From contig JACPUD010000071.1 of the NCBI GenBank assembly GCA_016192435.1, positions 1-49,249 of the forward strand: a DNA stretch of 49,249 nt. The letters are read 5' to 3'. A model generated the notes under the pieces. That model worked only from the letters and a program-made list of their open reading frames with translations, had not been told where the DNA came from and did no database searches. This DNA comes from Rhodocyclales bacterium. Lineage in GTDB: Bacteria; Pseudomonadota; Gammaproteobacteria; Burkholderiales; Rhodocyclaceae. Below are positions 8,278 to 15,445 of the stretch, one piece after another. Each line of letters begins with the position of its first letter. Positions within the stretch are counted from its first letter, which is position 1. Both the position numbers and the translations under genes were made by a program.

Positions 8278-8790
8278 ATGGCGAACTCAAGCGTACTGTG
8301 GGGCTTGGCGTCTGGCGTAGCGTTCGTCCTCGCCATTGTCTTTCTACGATTCGGTGTTCCTAAGCTTGTGAATGCGTGGCGCAAGCTCTCAAAGGATGCC
8401 AATTCACTTCTCGCCCCATCCACTTCAACGTCTGCGACACTAAACGAGGTTGTTCCGCACCAAGCTCTGGAGGCGAAAGGATCGCTTTTCACCCCCGCAA
8501 TTCAGGCTGAAGCAGGGACACCAGCGGTTCGTATGATCGCGACCGTAATACTCGTGGTCGCGTGGCCCATTTTTACATTCGTCCTGCCATTTACAGCCTT
8601 CTTTCCGCCACTTCTTTTTGTGTACATTGCATATCCTGTCATTTGGTACTACAGCGGTTTGTTCTACAAGTCGGCACTTGCCAAAGGCAAGCGCAATCTC
8701 TTGATGGCTAGTGCCCCCCTTTTGTTTCTCCTTGTAGTCGGTGCATTCCTCGGGCTTGTCGCGGCGGTCCTTGTCGCATTCGGTAAATGA
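8278..8790 (+). CDS. Cassette 3: multi-pass membrane protein of unknown function
   Basis: 170 residues. The hydrophobic profile suggests one N-terminal helix (about 8-28), a soluble linker of about 60 residues, and three C-terminal helices (VRMIATVILVVAWPIFTFVLPF, then PPLLFVYIAYPVIWYY, then LLMASAPLLFLLVVGAFLGLV). No known family recognised. The ATG at 8278 is chosen over a TTG at 8266 because the latter overlaps the recombination core. The stop is 1 bp before the attC3 core. Confidence 0.7.
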   Translation: MANSSVLWGLASGVAFVLAIVFLRFGVPKLVNAWRKLSKDANSLLAPSTSTSATLNEVVPHQALEAKGSLFTPAIQAEAGTPAVRMIATVILVVAWPIFTFVLPFTAFFPPLLFVYIAYPVIWYYSGLFYKSALAKGKRNLLMASAPLLFLLVVGAFLGLVAAVLVAFGK

Positions 8791-8791
8791 C

Positions 8792-8862
8792 GCCCAACCC
8801 ATCCATCAACCCGGACGCTGCGCGATGAAGCCGCGCAGCGCCGGTTATGTCAGACGTTAGCC
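8792..8862 (+). other. attC3 recombination site
   Basis: 71 bp: R'' GCCCAAC at 8792-8798, R' GTTAGCC at 8856-8862, with the GCTGCGCG/CGCGCAGC stem. It is almost identical to attC4. Confidence 0.9.
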
Positions 8863-8884
8863 CTCCCCATAGAGAGCCGTCCCT

Positions 8885-9547
8885 ATGCCAAACATTTCTG
8901 AACAAGTAGTGCGACGATTTGCCGAATTGGAAGTCCGCGTCCGTGCGATCCGCATTCGCCAAGATGATGGCGACTCGTCACGCTACGCAGACCCCGAGGC
9001 GTTCTATGCCTGGGCCAGCAGTGCCATGAACGCTATTGAAGGGGCATTCGGCGCAGGGTCGGCGCACGCGATCAACTTCAAAAAGGAACTCGACAGCATT
9101 TCCAACAACCTCGTGTGGGATAGAAGATTCGAAAGCATTCGCGGAGTATTTTTCGGCGCAAAGAGCGACGTGGACGGAGGCTACATATTCAATCTTGAGC
9201 GCACAGTTTCAGGCGAAGTCTTCGGTGACTTTGTTGCGGCTGCGAAAGCGGCTTTGGCCGAAGGAAATCACACGGTCGCTGCAGTACTTGCCTGTTCAGC
9301 GCTCGAGGACGCACTGAAGCGCTATGCCGAAGCGCAAGGACTCGATGTTGATGGCAAGACGATGGAAGACGTAGTAAGCGCCCTCAAGAGCAAAGGATTG
9401 GTTTCGGGGGCACAGAAGTCTCTGCTATCTGCCATGCCCAAAATCAGGAACCATGCCATGCATGCAGAATGGTCCAAACTCCAGCCGCAGGATGCGGGAA
9501 GCGTGGTCGGTTTTGTTGAGCAATTCCTTCTTACGCATTTCTCATGA
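8885..9547 (+). CDS. Cassette 4: HEPN/DUF4145-like protein
   Basis: A 220-residue soluble protein. The C-terminal half is helical with the HEPN-like pattern ALAEGNHTVAAVLACSALEDALKRYAEAQG (near 120-150) and ends with PKIRNHAMHAEW (near 183-194), which contains the R-x4-H motif of HEPN nucleases and of DUF4145/abortive-infection C-terminal domains. HEPN proteins often act as RNases in toxin-antitoxin and anti-phage systems. Function here is inferred from this motif only, and no antitoxin partner is in the cassette. Confidence 0.7.
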   Translation: MPNISEQVVRRFAELEVRVRAIRIRQDDGDSSRYADPEAFYAWASSAMNAIEGAFGAGSAHAINFKKELDSISNNLVWDRRFESIRGVFFGAKSDVDGGYIFNLERTVSGEVFGDFVAAAKAALAEGNHTVAAVLACSALEDALKRYAEAQGLDVDGKTMEDVVSALKSKGLVSGAQKSLLSAMPKIRNHAMHAEWSKLQPQDAGSVVGFVEQFLLTHFS

Positions 9548-9548
9548 G

Positions 9549-9619
9549 GGCTAACCCATCCATCAACACAGACGCTGCGCGATGAAGCCGCGCAGCGCCG
9601 GTTATGTCAGACGTTAGAG
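9549..9619 (+). other. attC4 recombination site
   Basis: 71 bp: R'' GGCTAAC at 9549-9555, R' GTTAGAG at 9613-9619. It shares nearly all bases with attC3 (CCATCCATCAAC spacer and common stem). Confidence 0.9.
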
Positions 9620-9628
9620 GTCACAGAA

Positions 9629-10240
9629 ATGCAGCGTGAGCGTGTGGCGAAGACCTGGATTTATCGGGGACTCTCGGACCTGCTGTTCGCATTCCACAGC
9701 GACGACGTTGCGTTTGAAGACAACGCTCGCTTCAGTGAAATTATGGGCCTAGAGAAGATACTGAAGTCTGCGCTTCTGCACTCACGCCACGCCGAATATG
9801 AGCACTTGCCAGACGACGCGGCTAAGAGGGTGATCAATCAATTGGCGGCGAAATACGGCCACAAGTTCGACGACATGCTCAACGCCCTGAATGCTTTGGG
9901 AATATTAGACATTGAAAAGATCAAACGCACCGAGTTCGATGGCTACGGTGGAAGTGCGCTGATCAACGCGGTGGAAAAAGGGTACATGGAAACCCGCTAT
10001 CCCGTCCCAGAGCCAGTATCGAATGCATTTCCAATTGAGAACACTGTTTTCACTCATGATCCACTATGCTCGTCCGGAATGACCAAATTTGTCTATGCAT
10101 TGAGCAACGCTTGCATTTTCCACGTGTCTCGCGCCGTGGAATTGGCCGATATGCACTCGCAGTTTCAAGCGCAGTTTGCTCATCTCGAGGCGCTTTCTCG
10201 GTTCAATAATCTGTTCTGGGAGCCAAGGTGCCGCCTGTGA
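9629..10240 (+). CDS. Cassette 5: protein of unknown function
   Basis: A 203-residue soluble protein, largely helical, with no signal peptide. I do not recognise a family. An N-terminal part (RFSEIMGLEKILKSALLHSRHAEY) and a middle part (DDMLNALNALGILDIEKIKRTEFDGYGGSALINAVEKGYMETRYPVP) resemble HEPN-like four-helix proteins in length and texture, but without a clear R-x4-6-H motif. The ATG lies only 16 bp from the cassette boundary. The stop precedes the attC5 core by 1 bp. Confidence 0.65.
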   Translation: MQRERVAKTWIYRGLSDLLFAFHSDDVAFEDNARFSEIMGLEKILKSALLHSRHAEYEHLPDDAAKRVINQLAAKYGHKFDDMLNALNALGILDIEKIKRTEFDGYGGSALINAVEKGYMETRYPVPEPVSNAFPIENTVFTHDPLCSSGMTKFVYALSNACIFHVSRAVELADMHSQFQAQFAHLEALSRFNNLFWEPRCRL

Positions 10241-10241
10241 C

Positions 10242-10327
10242 CTCTAACATGGCGCTCGACCTCGCTCCCTTCGGTCGCTGGACGCTGCGCGATGAAGCCG
10301 CGCAGCGCCGGTCATCTCCACGTAGGT
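10242..10327 (+). other. attC5 recombination site with a damaged R' core
   Basis: About 86 bp: R'' CTCTAAC at 10242-10248 and the common stem. The R' reads CACGTAGGTTT instead of the expected CACGTTAGGTTT. The R'' of the next attC, AAACCTAAC, shows that the original core was GTTAGGTTT, so one T of the GTT cleavage triplet was lost. Confidence 0.85.
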
Positions 10328-10341
10328 TTCAGGAGATCCTC

Positions 10342-11061
10342 ATGCCGTCTGCCTCTACCGACAACCTTGCAGTGCTAGTCGATGCTGATAACGCGCAGGC
10401 TTCTGTTATTGCCGAACTGCTGGCCGAGGTCGCAAGATATGGCACCGCAACAGTAAAGCGCGCCTATGGAGATTGGACAACACCCAATCTAGCCGGCTGG
10501 AAGGAGGTTCTTCATGTTCATGCAATTCAGCCGATCCAACAGTTCAGATACACAACCGGGAAGAATGCAACAGACTCTGCCCTAATTATTGAGGCGATGG
10601 ACCTTCTTCACGGCGGGAAGGTAGATGGATTCTGTTTGGTTTCATCGGATAGCGACTTCACTCGGCTAGCCACAAGAATTCGTGAGGCCGGATTATCCGT
10701 CTATGGCTTCGGCGAACAGAAAACACCCAAACCATTCGTTGCAGCCTGCGATAAGTTCATTTTTACTGAGATTCTTCGAAAACCGGCTCCCGGAGCGCCA
10801 ACTGAAGTTCCTGTGCAAACACCTCTTAAACCACTTCTGGTTTCAGCCGTCACCGCTGCGGCTCAAGATGACGGTTGGGCACTTCTTGCAGTTGTTGGCA
10901 GTTTGGTATTGAAGGCCGATCCATCATTTGACGCTCGCAATTTTGGGTTCAAGAAGCTTGGTGAGCTAGTGAAAGCACAGCCATACCTTGAAGTGAAATC
11001 GGCTCCTTCTGTTGAAGGTTCTCAAATCACTCACCTCTCTGTGCGCGTAAAAGAAACCTAA
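10342..11061 (+). CDS. Cassette 6: NYN-domain ribonuclease with C-terminal LOTUS/OST-HTH domain
   Basis: 239 residues. The N-terminal NYN (PIN-like) domain carries its acidic motifs: AVLVDADNAQ (near 10-18), then KNATDSALIIEAMDLLH and DGFCLVSSDSDFTRLATRIRE (near 95-118). The C-terminal section (about 165-239, DDGWALLAVVGSLVLKADPSFDARNFGFKKLGELVKA) matches a LOTUS/OST-HTH RNA-binding domain. Limkain-type NYN-LOTUS proteins are predicted RNases. The start at 10342 has AGGAGA 7-8 bp upstream and lies inside the cassette; an upstream in-frame ATG would read across attC5. Confidence 0.88.
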   Translation: MPSASTDNLAVLVDADNAQASVIAELLAEVARYGTATVKRAYGDWTTPNLAGWKEVLHVHAIQPIQQFRYTTGKNATDSALIIEAMDLLHGGKVDGFCLVSSDSDFTRLATRIREAGLSVYGFGEQKTPKPFVAACDKFIFTEILRKPAPGAPTEVPVQTPLKPLLVSAVTAAAQDDGWALLAVVGSLVLKADPSFDARNFGFKKLGELVKAQPYLEVKSAPSVEGSQITHLSVRVKET

Positions 11062-11142
11062 CATGGCGCTCAGCCTCGCTCCTTGCTGTCGCTGGGCGCT
11101 GCGCGATAAAGCCGCGCAGCACCGGTTAGCTTCACGTTGCTG
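11056..11142 (+). other. attC6 recombination site, right end of the array
   Basis: 87 bp: R'' ACCTAAC at 11056-11062, R' GTTGCTG at 11136-11142, with the common stem. The following sequence has no further attC. Confidence 0.88.
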
Positions 11143-11309
11143 AAGGCCCGCTTTCCCATCCTCGCAAATACCGCTTCGGGTCGGATCCGGAACTAGCGGA
11201 AATCGGATAGCCGCCGATCGGCGAAATTACCCGGTGTCCGGCAGCTAGCCGTTGCGTTGCGGATCAATCTTGCACCAAACGCCAAAGTCCGTTCAGGCCG
11301 TCAGACGCC

Positions 11310-11330
11310 GTATCGCCAGCGCCAACTTTC
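11310..11330 (+). repeat. Interspersed 23-bp motif, copy 3 (intergenic)
   Basis: GTATCGCCAGCGCCAACTTT is a near-perfect copy. It lies in the 248-bp gene-free stretch between the cassette array and the DUF411 gene. Confidence 0.7.
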
Positions 11331-11390
11331 ATCAGTAGTGGACAGACAGTACGATCGTGGTGGCCGACATCCAGCCCCGCAAACCGCCCC

Positions 11391-11903
11391 TCAGTGCCGC
11401 GCAAAGACGCTGGTCTTGCCGTCCGGGCCGACCAGCAGCGTGTTGTAGGCCTCGCGGCGGATTTCGCGCTCCTGGCTGGCGTTGTCGAGGATGGTGCAGG
11501 CGGTTTCGCAGAAGGGGTTGGAGACTTCCCGTCCCGGTGCGCCGCGCGGCAGGCCGGGCACGGCGAGGCCGCGGGCGCGCGGCTTTTCCTTGAGCAGCAG
11601 CTTGATGTCTTCAGCCGGGACGTGGCCTTCGATGAAGTAGCCGGCCACTTTCGAGGTGTGCACCGATTCGAGTTCTGCCGGCACGTTGAGCCAGCGCTTG
11701 AGCCTGGGCATGTTGGCGATCGGGGTTTCCTCGATGCTGACCTCGAAGCCGTTCTGGCGCAGGTGGTCGGCCCAGTCGATGCAGGCCAGGCAGGGGCTGG
11801 GGGCATACACCAGCACCGGCGGCAGGGGCTCCGCGGCGGCGGCGGGCGTGCCGCAGGTCGCGGCGGCGATCGCCAGTAGGGCGCGGCGCAGGGTGTTCAG
11901 CAC
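11391..11903 (-). CDS. Divergent DUF411 (copper-associated) exported protein
   Basis: 170 residues from a GTG that overlaps the ankyrin gene stop (GTGCTGA). The signal peptide ends near AAAAE. The DUF411 core is clear: SPCLACIDWADHLRQNGFEV, then VAGYFIEGHVPAEDIKLLLKEKPRARGLAVPGLP. Compared with the family as I recall it, the CGCC motif is CLAC, the Cys of the S-C-H-T motif is Val (SVHT), and the Met-rich GMPxGSPGM is GLPRGAPGR. Copper binding by the usual ligands is therefore doubtful. A C-terminal extension carries CETAC. Start choice is moderately sure. Confidence 0.8.
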   Translation of the reverse strand: MLNTLRRALLAIAAATCGTPAAAAEPLPPVLVYAPSPCLACIDWADHLRQNGFEVSIEETPIANMPRLKRWLNVPAELESVHTSKVAGYFIEGHVPAEDIKLLLKEKPRARGLAVPGLPRGAPGREVSNPFCETACTILDNASQEREIRREAYNTLLVGPDGKTSVFARH

Positions 11904-12397
11904 GGCTTGCCGGGCTTGCAGCCCTTGAGTATCCACAGCGAGATTTCGCCGGCCAGTTCGTCGGCGCGCACCTTGCGCGCCAGGCTCAGCACGTCGCGTC
12001 CGGCATCGGTCTTCAGGGCCGGGTCGGCGCCCGCTTGCAGCAGCAGTTTGCCGTTCGCGGTGCGCGTGGAAAACGCCGCCATGTGCAGCGGCGTGCGGCC
12101 TTCGCCGTCGCGTGCATTGACCGCGGCGCCGGCCGCCAGCAGCGCCTTGAGCGGGCCGCTGTCCTCGTTCATCGCCGCATAGTGCAGGGGCGTGCTGCCC
12201 AGCGGAGTGCGCGTGTCGCGCGCCTGGGGCGTGGCCTTGAGGATGCTCTCGACCTGCTGCCGGTTGCCCATGCGCGCGGCGTCGTGGATCGGCTGCTCGT
12301 TCATGCCCAGCGCGGCCTGTGCCAGAATGGAACCCGGCGCGAGCGCACAGGCCAGCAGCAGAACGCTGCGGATGATGTTTTTGAGTAGGCTCGTCAT
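11897..12397 (-). CDS. Exported ankyrin-repeat protein
   Basis: 166 residues with a signal peptide (about 1-26), then ankyrin repeats: EQPIHDAARMGNRQQVESIL, TPLHYAAMNEDSGPLKALLAAGAAVNARDGEG and TPLHMAAFSTRTANGKLLLQAGADPALKTDAG. It ends with GCKPGKPC. It is translationally coupled to the DUF411 gene (7-bp overlap). Ankyrin repeats mediate protein contacts; a periplasmic partner role for the DUF411 protein is a guess from coupling only. Confidence 0.85.
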   Translation of the reverse strand: MTSLLKNIIRSVLLLACALAPGSILAQAALGMNEQPIHDAARMGNRQQVESILKATPQARDTRTPLGSTPLHYAAMNEDSGPLKALLAAGAAVNARDGEGRTPLHMAAFSTRTANGKLLLQAGADPALKTDAGRDVLSLARKVRADELAGEISLWILKGCKPGKPC

Positions 12398-12484
12398 TGC
12401 GCCTCCCGCGCCTGTCGATGCAGGAAATCATAACCCGGGCGATTTGCTGCTTCCTTGATCGCGCACATTAATCCCGGCCGATAG

Positions 12485-12498
12485 TTGATGCCAGTCAA
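12485..12498 (+). promoter_or_regulatory. Candidate FNR/DNR-type box upstream of nirJ
   Basis: TTGATGCCAGTCAA matches the TTGAT-N4-ATCAA consensus at 9 of 10 defined positions. It is centred about 43 bp before the nirJ ATG. Confidence 0.6.
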
Positions 12499-12533
12499 TG
12501 CGTCGGCCACCTTCTTTGGGCTTGAATGCGACC

Positions 12534-13676
12534 ATGTTCAGGATCTCCCAGTTCATGCAGGAAATCGCCGCGCCGACGCCGCTGGGGCCGGCGCGCAAGC
12601 CCCCCGGGCCGGTGGTGATCTGGAATCTGATCCGCCGCTGCAACCTGACCTGCAAGCATTGCTATTCGATTTCGGCCGACAAGGATTTCGCCGGTGAGTT
12701 GAGCACGCAGGAGGTGTTCGGCGTCATGGATCAGCTCAAGGCCTTCAAGGTGCCGGCGCTGATCCTCTCGGGCGGCGAGCCGCTGCTGCGGCCGGACATT
12801 TTCGAGATCTCGGCGCGTTCCAAGGCCATGGGTTTCTTCACCGCGCTGTCTTCCAACGGCACGCTGATCGACGCGCCGACCTTCGAGCGCATCCGCGAGA
12901 TCGGCTACGACTACGTCGGCGTCAGCCTCGACGGCCTCGGCGCCACGCACGACAAGTTCCGCCGCAAGCAGGGCGCCTTCGATCTGTCGCTGGCCGGCAT
13001 CCGCCTCTGCCGCGACGCGGGGCTCAAGGTCGGCGTGCGCTACACCATGACCCAGGACAATTACCAGGACCTGCCCGGCCTGCTGCGGCTGGTCGAGGAC
13101 GAGGGCATCGACCGCTTCTATTTCTCGCACCTCAATTACGCCGGGCGCGGCAACAAGAACCGCAAGGACGACGCGCGGCACCGGATGACCAGGAACGCCA
13201 TGGACCTGCTGTTCGACACCTGCTGGGAGTATCAGCAGAAGGGTCTGCAGAAGGAATTCACCACCGGCAACAACGATGCCGACGGCGTCTATCTGCTGTA
13301 TTGGCTGCAGCGGAAATTTCCGGAGAAGGTCGCTCACGTGCGACAGAAACTGGCGCAGTGGGGCGGCAATTCCAGCGGCATCAACGTGGCCAACATCGAC
13401 AACCTCGGCAACGTCCATCCCGACACCATGTGGTGGCACCACAACCTGGGCAACGTGCGCGAGCGGCCCTTCGGCGAAATCTGGATGGACACCTCCGATC
13501 CGCTGATGGCCGGCCTCAAGGCGCAGCCGCGCCAGGTCGGCGGGCGCTGCGGCGCCTGCGTGCATTTCGACATCTGCGGCGGCAACACGCGGGTGCGCGC
13601 GCAGCAGACCAGCGGCGACCCGTGGGCGGAAGATCCCGGCTGCTACCTCAGCGACGAGGAAATCGGCATCGCCTGA
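12534..13676 (+). CDS. nirJ: NirJ, radical SAM enzyme of heme d1 biosynthesis
   Basis: A 380-residue protein. The radical SAM cluster motif is CNLTCKHC (C-x3-C-x2-C) near residue 38, followed by LSGGEPLLRPD. The C-terminal SPASM-like cysteines are RCGACVHFDICGG and a later DPGCYL. NirJ acts in the cytoplasm in conversion of didecarboxysiroheme to heme d1, the cofactor of cytochrome cd1 nitrite reductase. The ATG giving MFRISQFMQEI is chosen because NirJ proteins begin in this way; an in-frame ATG 36 bp upstream would fall in the regulatory box region. nirS and the other nir genes are not adjacent. Confidence 0.92.
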   Translation: MFRISQFMQEIAAPTPLGPARKPPGPVVIWNLIRRCNLTCKHCYSISADKDFAGELSTQEVFGVMDQLKAFKVPALILSGGEPLLRPDIFEISARSKAMGFFTALSSNGTLIDAPTFERIREIGYDYVGVSLDGLGATHDKFRRKQGAFDLSLAGIRLCRDAGLKVGVRYTMTQDNYQDLPGLLRLVEDEGIDRFYFSHLNYAGRGNKNRKDDARHRMTRNAMDLLFDTCWEYQQKGLQKEFTTGNNDADGVYLLYWLQRKFPEKVAHVRQKLAQWGGNSSGINVANIDNLGNVHPDTMWWHHNLGNVRERPFGEIWMDTSDPLMAGLKAQPRQVGGRCGACVHFDICGGNTRVRAQQTSGDPWAEDPGCYLSDEEIGIA

Positions 13677-13692
13677 AGCCGTCCCGAAGCCG

Positions 13693-14388
13693 TCAGATCG
13701 CCAGCAGCAGGCGGCGCAGCCCGAGCACGATCAGCACCGCCGCCGCGCCCCACAGCAGCCAGCGCGCCAGCCAGGCGCGGCCGGCGCGTAATTCGCGGCC
13801 CATGCGTCCGGCCAGCGGCACCAGCACCAGAATCGGCGTCATCGCCGCGCCCAGCCCGAAGGCCAGACCGTAGGCCGCGCCCTGGGTAGCGCTGCCGGCG
13901 TTGGCCGCCAGCGCCAGCAGCGAAGACAGCGGCATGCAGGGAGTGAGCGACAGCGCGGCGCCGAGGAACAGCGGCGGCAGGCTGTCGGCCTGCCGCCGCT
14001 GCAGGCGCACCGGTGCGACAAGAGTTGGCGCTGGCGCCACGGCGCCGCAGGACTTTTCCGCCGGCCGGCTCAGCAGCCAGAGCCCGGCCAGGATGCTGGC
14101 GCCGCCGATCAGCGCATTGCCCCAGGTGCCGCCCAGCGCCTTGGCCAGTCCGATGCCCACGGCGCCGGCCAGCGCGGCCAGCACGGTATAGGTGAATACG
14201 CGGCCGGCGAGGAACACGCCGGTGTGCAGCAGGGCCTCGCGCTGGCCGCTGGCGCGTCCCAGCGCCCAGGTGCCCATGAACGGCAGGCAGGTTACGGTGC
14301 AGGCGGTGAGCCCCATCGAGACGCCGAGAAACCAGACGGTGGCCAGCGTCACCTGGCCGACGGCGAGTTGTTCAAGCATCGGCTGCAC
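13693..14388 (-). CDS. SafE/CcdA-like membrane protein (DsbD-type transmembrane domain)
   Basis: 231 residues, about six transmembrane helices in two similar halves. Each half has a Cys-Pro motif typical of the LysE/CcdA/UreH-like superfamily: TACTVTCLPFMGTWALGR near residue 30 and SLTPCMPLSSLLALA near residue 150. Such proteins move reducing equivalents or metals across the inner membrane. The linker between the halves (CGAVAPAPTLVAPVRL) is encoded by a copy of the interspersed repeat. It overlaps the upstream polyferredoxin gene by 17 bp and is the last gene of the seven-gene run. Confidence 0.75.
   Translation of the reverse strand: MQPMLEQLAVGQVTLATVWFLGVSMGLTACTVTCLPFMGTWALGRASGQREALLHTGVFLAGRVFTYTVLAALAGAVGIGLAKALGGTWGNALIGGASILAGLWLLSRPAEKSCGAVAPAPTLVAPVRLQRRQADSLPPLFLGAALSLTPCMPLSSLLALAANAGSATQGAAYGLAFGLGAAMTPILVLVPLAGRMGRELRAGRAWLARWLLWGAAAVLIVLGLRRLLLAI
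14019..14043 (-). repeat. Interspersed 23-bp motif, copy 4
   Basis: AGAGTTGGCGCTGGCGCCAC lies inside the gene for the SafE/CcdA-like protein, in the loop between its two membrane halves. Confidence 0.65.
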
Positions 14389-15445
14389 CTGTCGCGGGCT
14401 TGGCGGCGTTTTTGACGAATTTCAGCGGCTTCACCGTGCCGTCCGGCAATTCGCGTTTCACCTTCGCCTTGTAATACTCGCGGCTCGACGAGAACAGCGC
14501 CAGCGGTCCCCATTTCAGCTTGATGATGCCGTCCTGCGGGCAGTACTCGACGCAGCGGCCGCACAGCGTGCAGTCCTCGTTATAGGCCTTGCGCCCGCTC
14601 TGGCGGGCGATTTCCGGTATGTCCATCGGACAGGCCTCGGTGCAGATGCCGCACTTGCTGCAGCTTTCGTGCATCGCCGGTTTGGCCAGGCGCATCGGCG
14701 AAAGACGCTGGAATACCGAGTTGAACGCCAGCAGCGGACAGATGCGACAGAACGGCTGGCGCACCGCCAACGCTCCGACCACAGTAAAGCCGATCAGCAT
14801 ATTGGCGATGGCGCCGAGCGTGAAGCTGACGTTGTCGCCCAGGCGCAGCGCCAGTTGCTCGGTGTTGCCGGTGAGCAGCGTGGTCGCGATACGCGAGGGG
14901 CAGATGTCGCAGTAGGGGTTGCCCAGCGTGTGCGGCGTCACGCCGAGGCCGGTCAGGAGCGGCAGGATGAACACCAGGCCGAGCAGCAGCAGCCATTTCA
15001 CCGGCCGCACCCGCTTGCTCTCGCCGAGGTCGCCCTGCTCGAAGCGGCGCAGGCCGACGCCGAAGCGACGGCCGATCCTGCCGACCAGCTCCTGCAGGGT
15101 GCCCAGCGGGCAGACCCAGCCGCAGAACATCTTGCCGAGCACGAAGAAGAAGGCGAAGAACGACACAAATGTCATCAACAACGGCAACACCATCTGCATG
15201 GTGAGCTGTTGCGCGCGCACCATGGCTTCACCGATGCGGTGGTGGATGATGTGCTGCGTCGGGATCAGGACGCAGTAGCCGCCATTCGCCTGGTCGTAGG
15301 CGCAGGAGAGTGCCGGCAATGCGTTGGATATCTTGTCGGCCATGTAATTGCCGACGATCACGCTGCCATAGACGGTGACAAACAGCATGACGATCTGTAC
15401 CGTAAAGCGAAAGCGCGCCAGGGTTGGAAAAATCGACTTAAGCAT
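14372..15445 (-). CDS. NapH/CcoG-like membrane polyferredoxin
   Basis: 357 residues with about five membrane helices and several cysteine motifs. On the membrane domain: CGWVCPLGTLQE (near 109), CDICPSR and CRICPLLAF. At the C-terminus there are two [4Fe-4S] ferredoxin motifs, CSKCGICTEACP and CTLCGRCVEYCP. NapH/NosR/CcoG relatives pass electrons from quinol or cytoplasm to periplasmic acceptors; CcoG is a Cu(II) reductase. In a run with a TonB-dependent receptor, a role in reducing an imported metal is attractive, but this is inference. Confidence 0.85.
   Translation of the reverse strand: MLKSIFPTLARFRFTVQIVMLFVTVYGSVIVGNYMADKISNALPALSCAYDQANGGYCVLIPTQHIIHHRIGEAMVRAQQLTMQMVLPLLMTFVSFFAFFFVLGKMFCGWVCPLGTLQELVGRIGRRFGVGLRRFEQGDLGESKRVRPVKWLLLLGLVFILPLLTGLGVTPHTLGNPYCDICPSRIATTLLTGNTEQLALRLGDNVSFTLGAIANMLIGFTVVGALAVRQPFCRICPLLAFNSVFQRLSPMRLAKPAMHESCSKCGICTEACPMDIPEIARQSGRKAYNEDCTLCGRCVEYCPQDGIIKLKWGPLALFSSSREYYKAKVKRELPDGTVKPLKFVKNAAKPATGAADA

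Larger units (their letters stand above)
7079..11142 (+). mobile_element. Integron gene-cassette array: six cassettes, six attC sites, no adjacent integrase (CALIN-like)
   Basis: Six genes on one strand are each followed by an attC site with RYYYAAC-like (R'') and GTTRRRY-like (R') core sites flanking a shared stem (GCTGCGCG / CGCGCAGC). Each cassette's R'' is the reverse complement of the sequence at its own 5' boundary: GTTAGAG/CTCTAAC (cassettes 1 and 5), GTTGGGC/GCCCAAC (3) and GTTAGCC/GGCTAAC (4). Circular cassettes inserted by an integron integrase leave this signature. Base composition is more AT-rich than the flanks. No intI is seen on either side, so this is a cluster of attC sites lacking integrase, or an array separated from it. 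Confidence 0.93.

Noticed and set aside
7502..11142. Regularly spaced similar repeats, considered as a CRISPR array
   Set aside because: The repeats are 67-87 bp, separated by whole genes of 400-800 bp, and have integron attC cores and stems.
11264..11386. Transposase remnant on the minus strand (GRFAGLDVGHHDRTVCPLLM)
   Set aside because: About 40 codons continuing from an antisense frame; similarity to transposase starts is vague and no terminal repeats or target duplication are seen.
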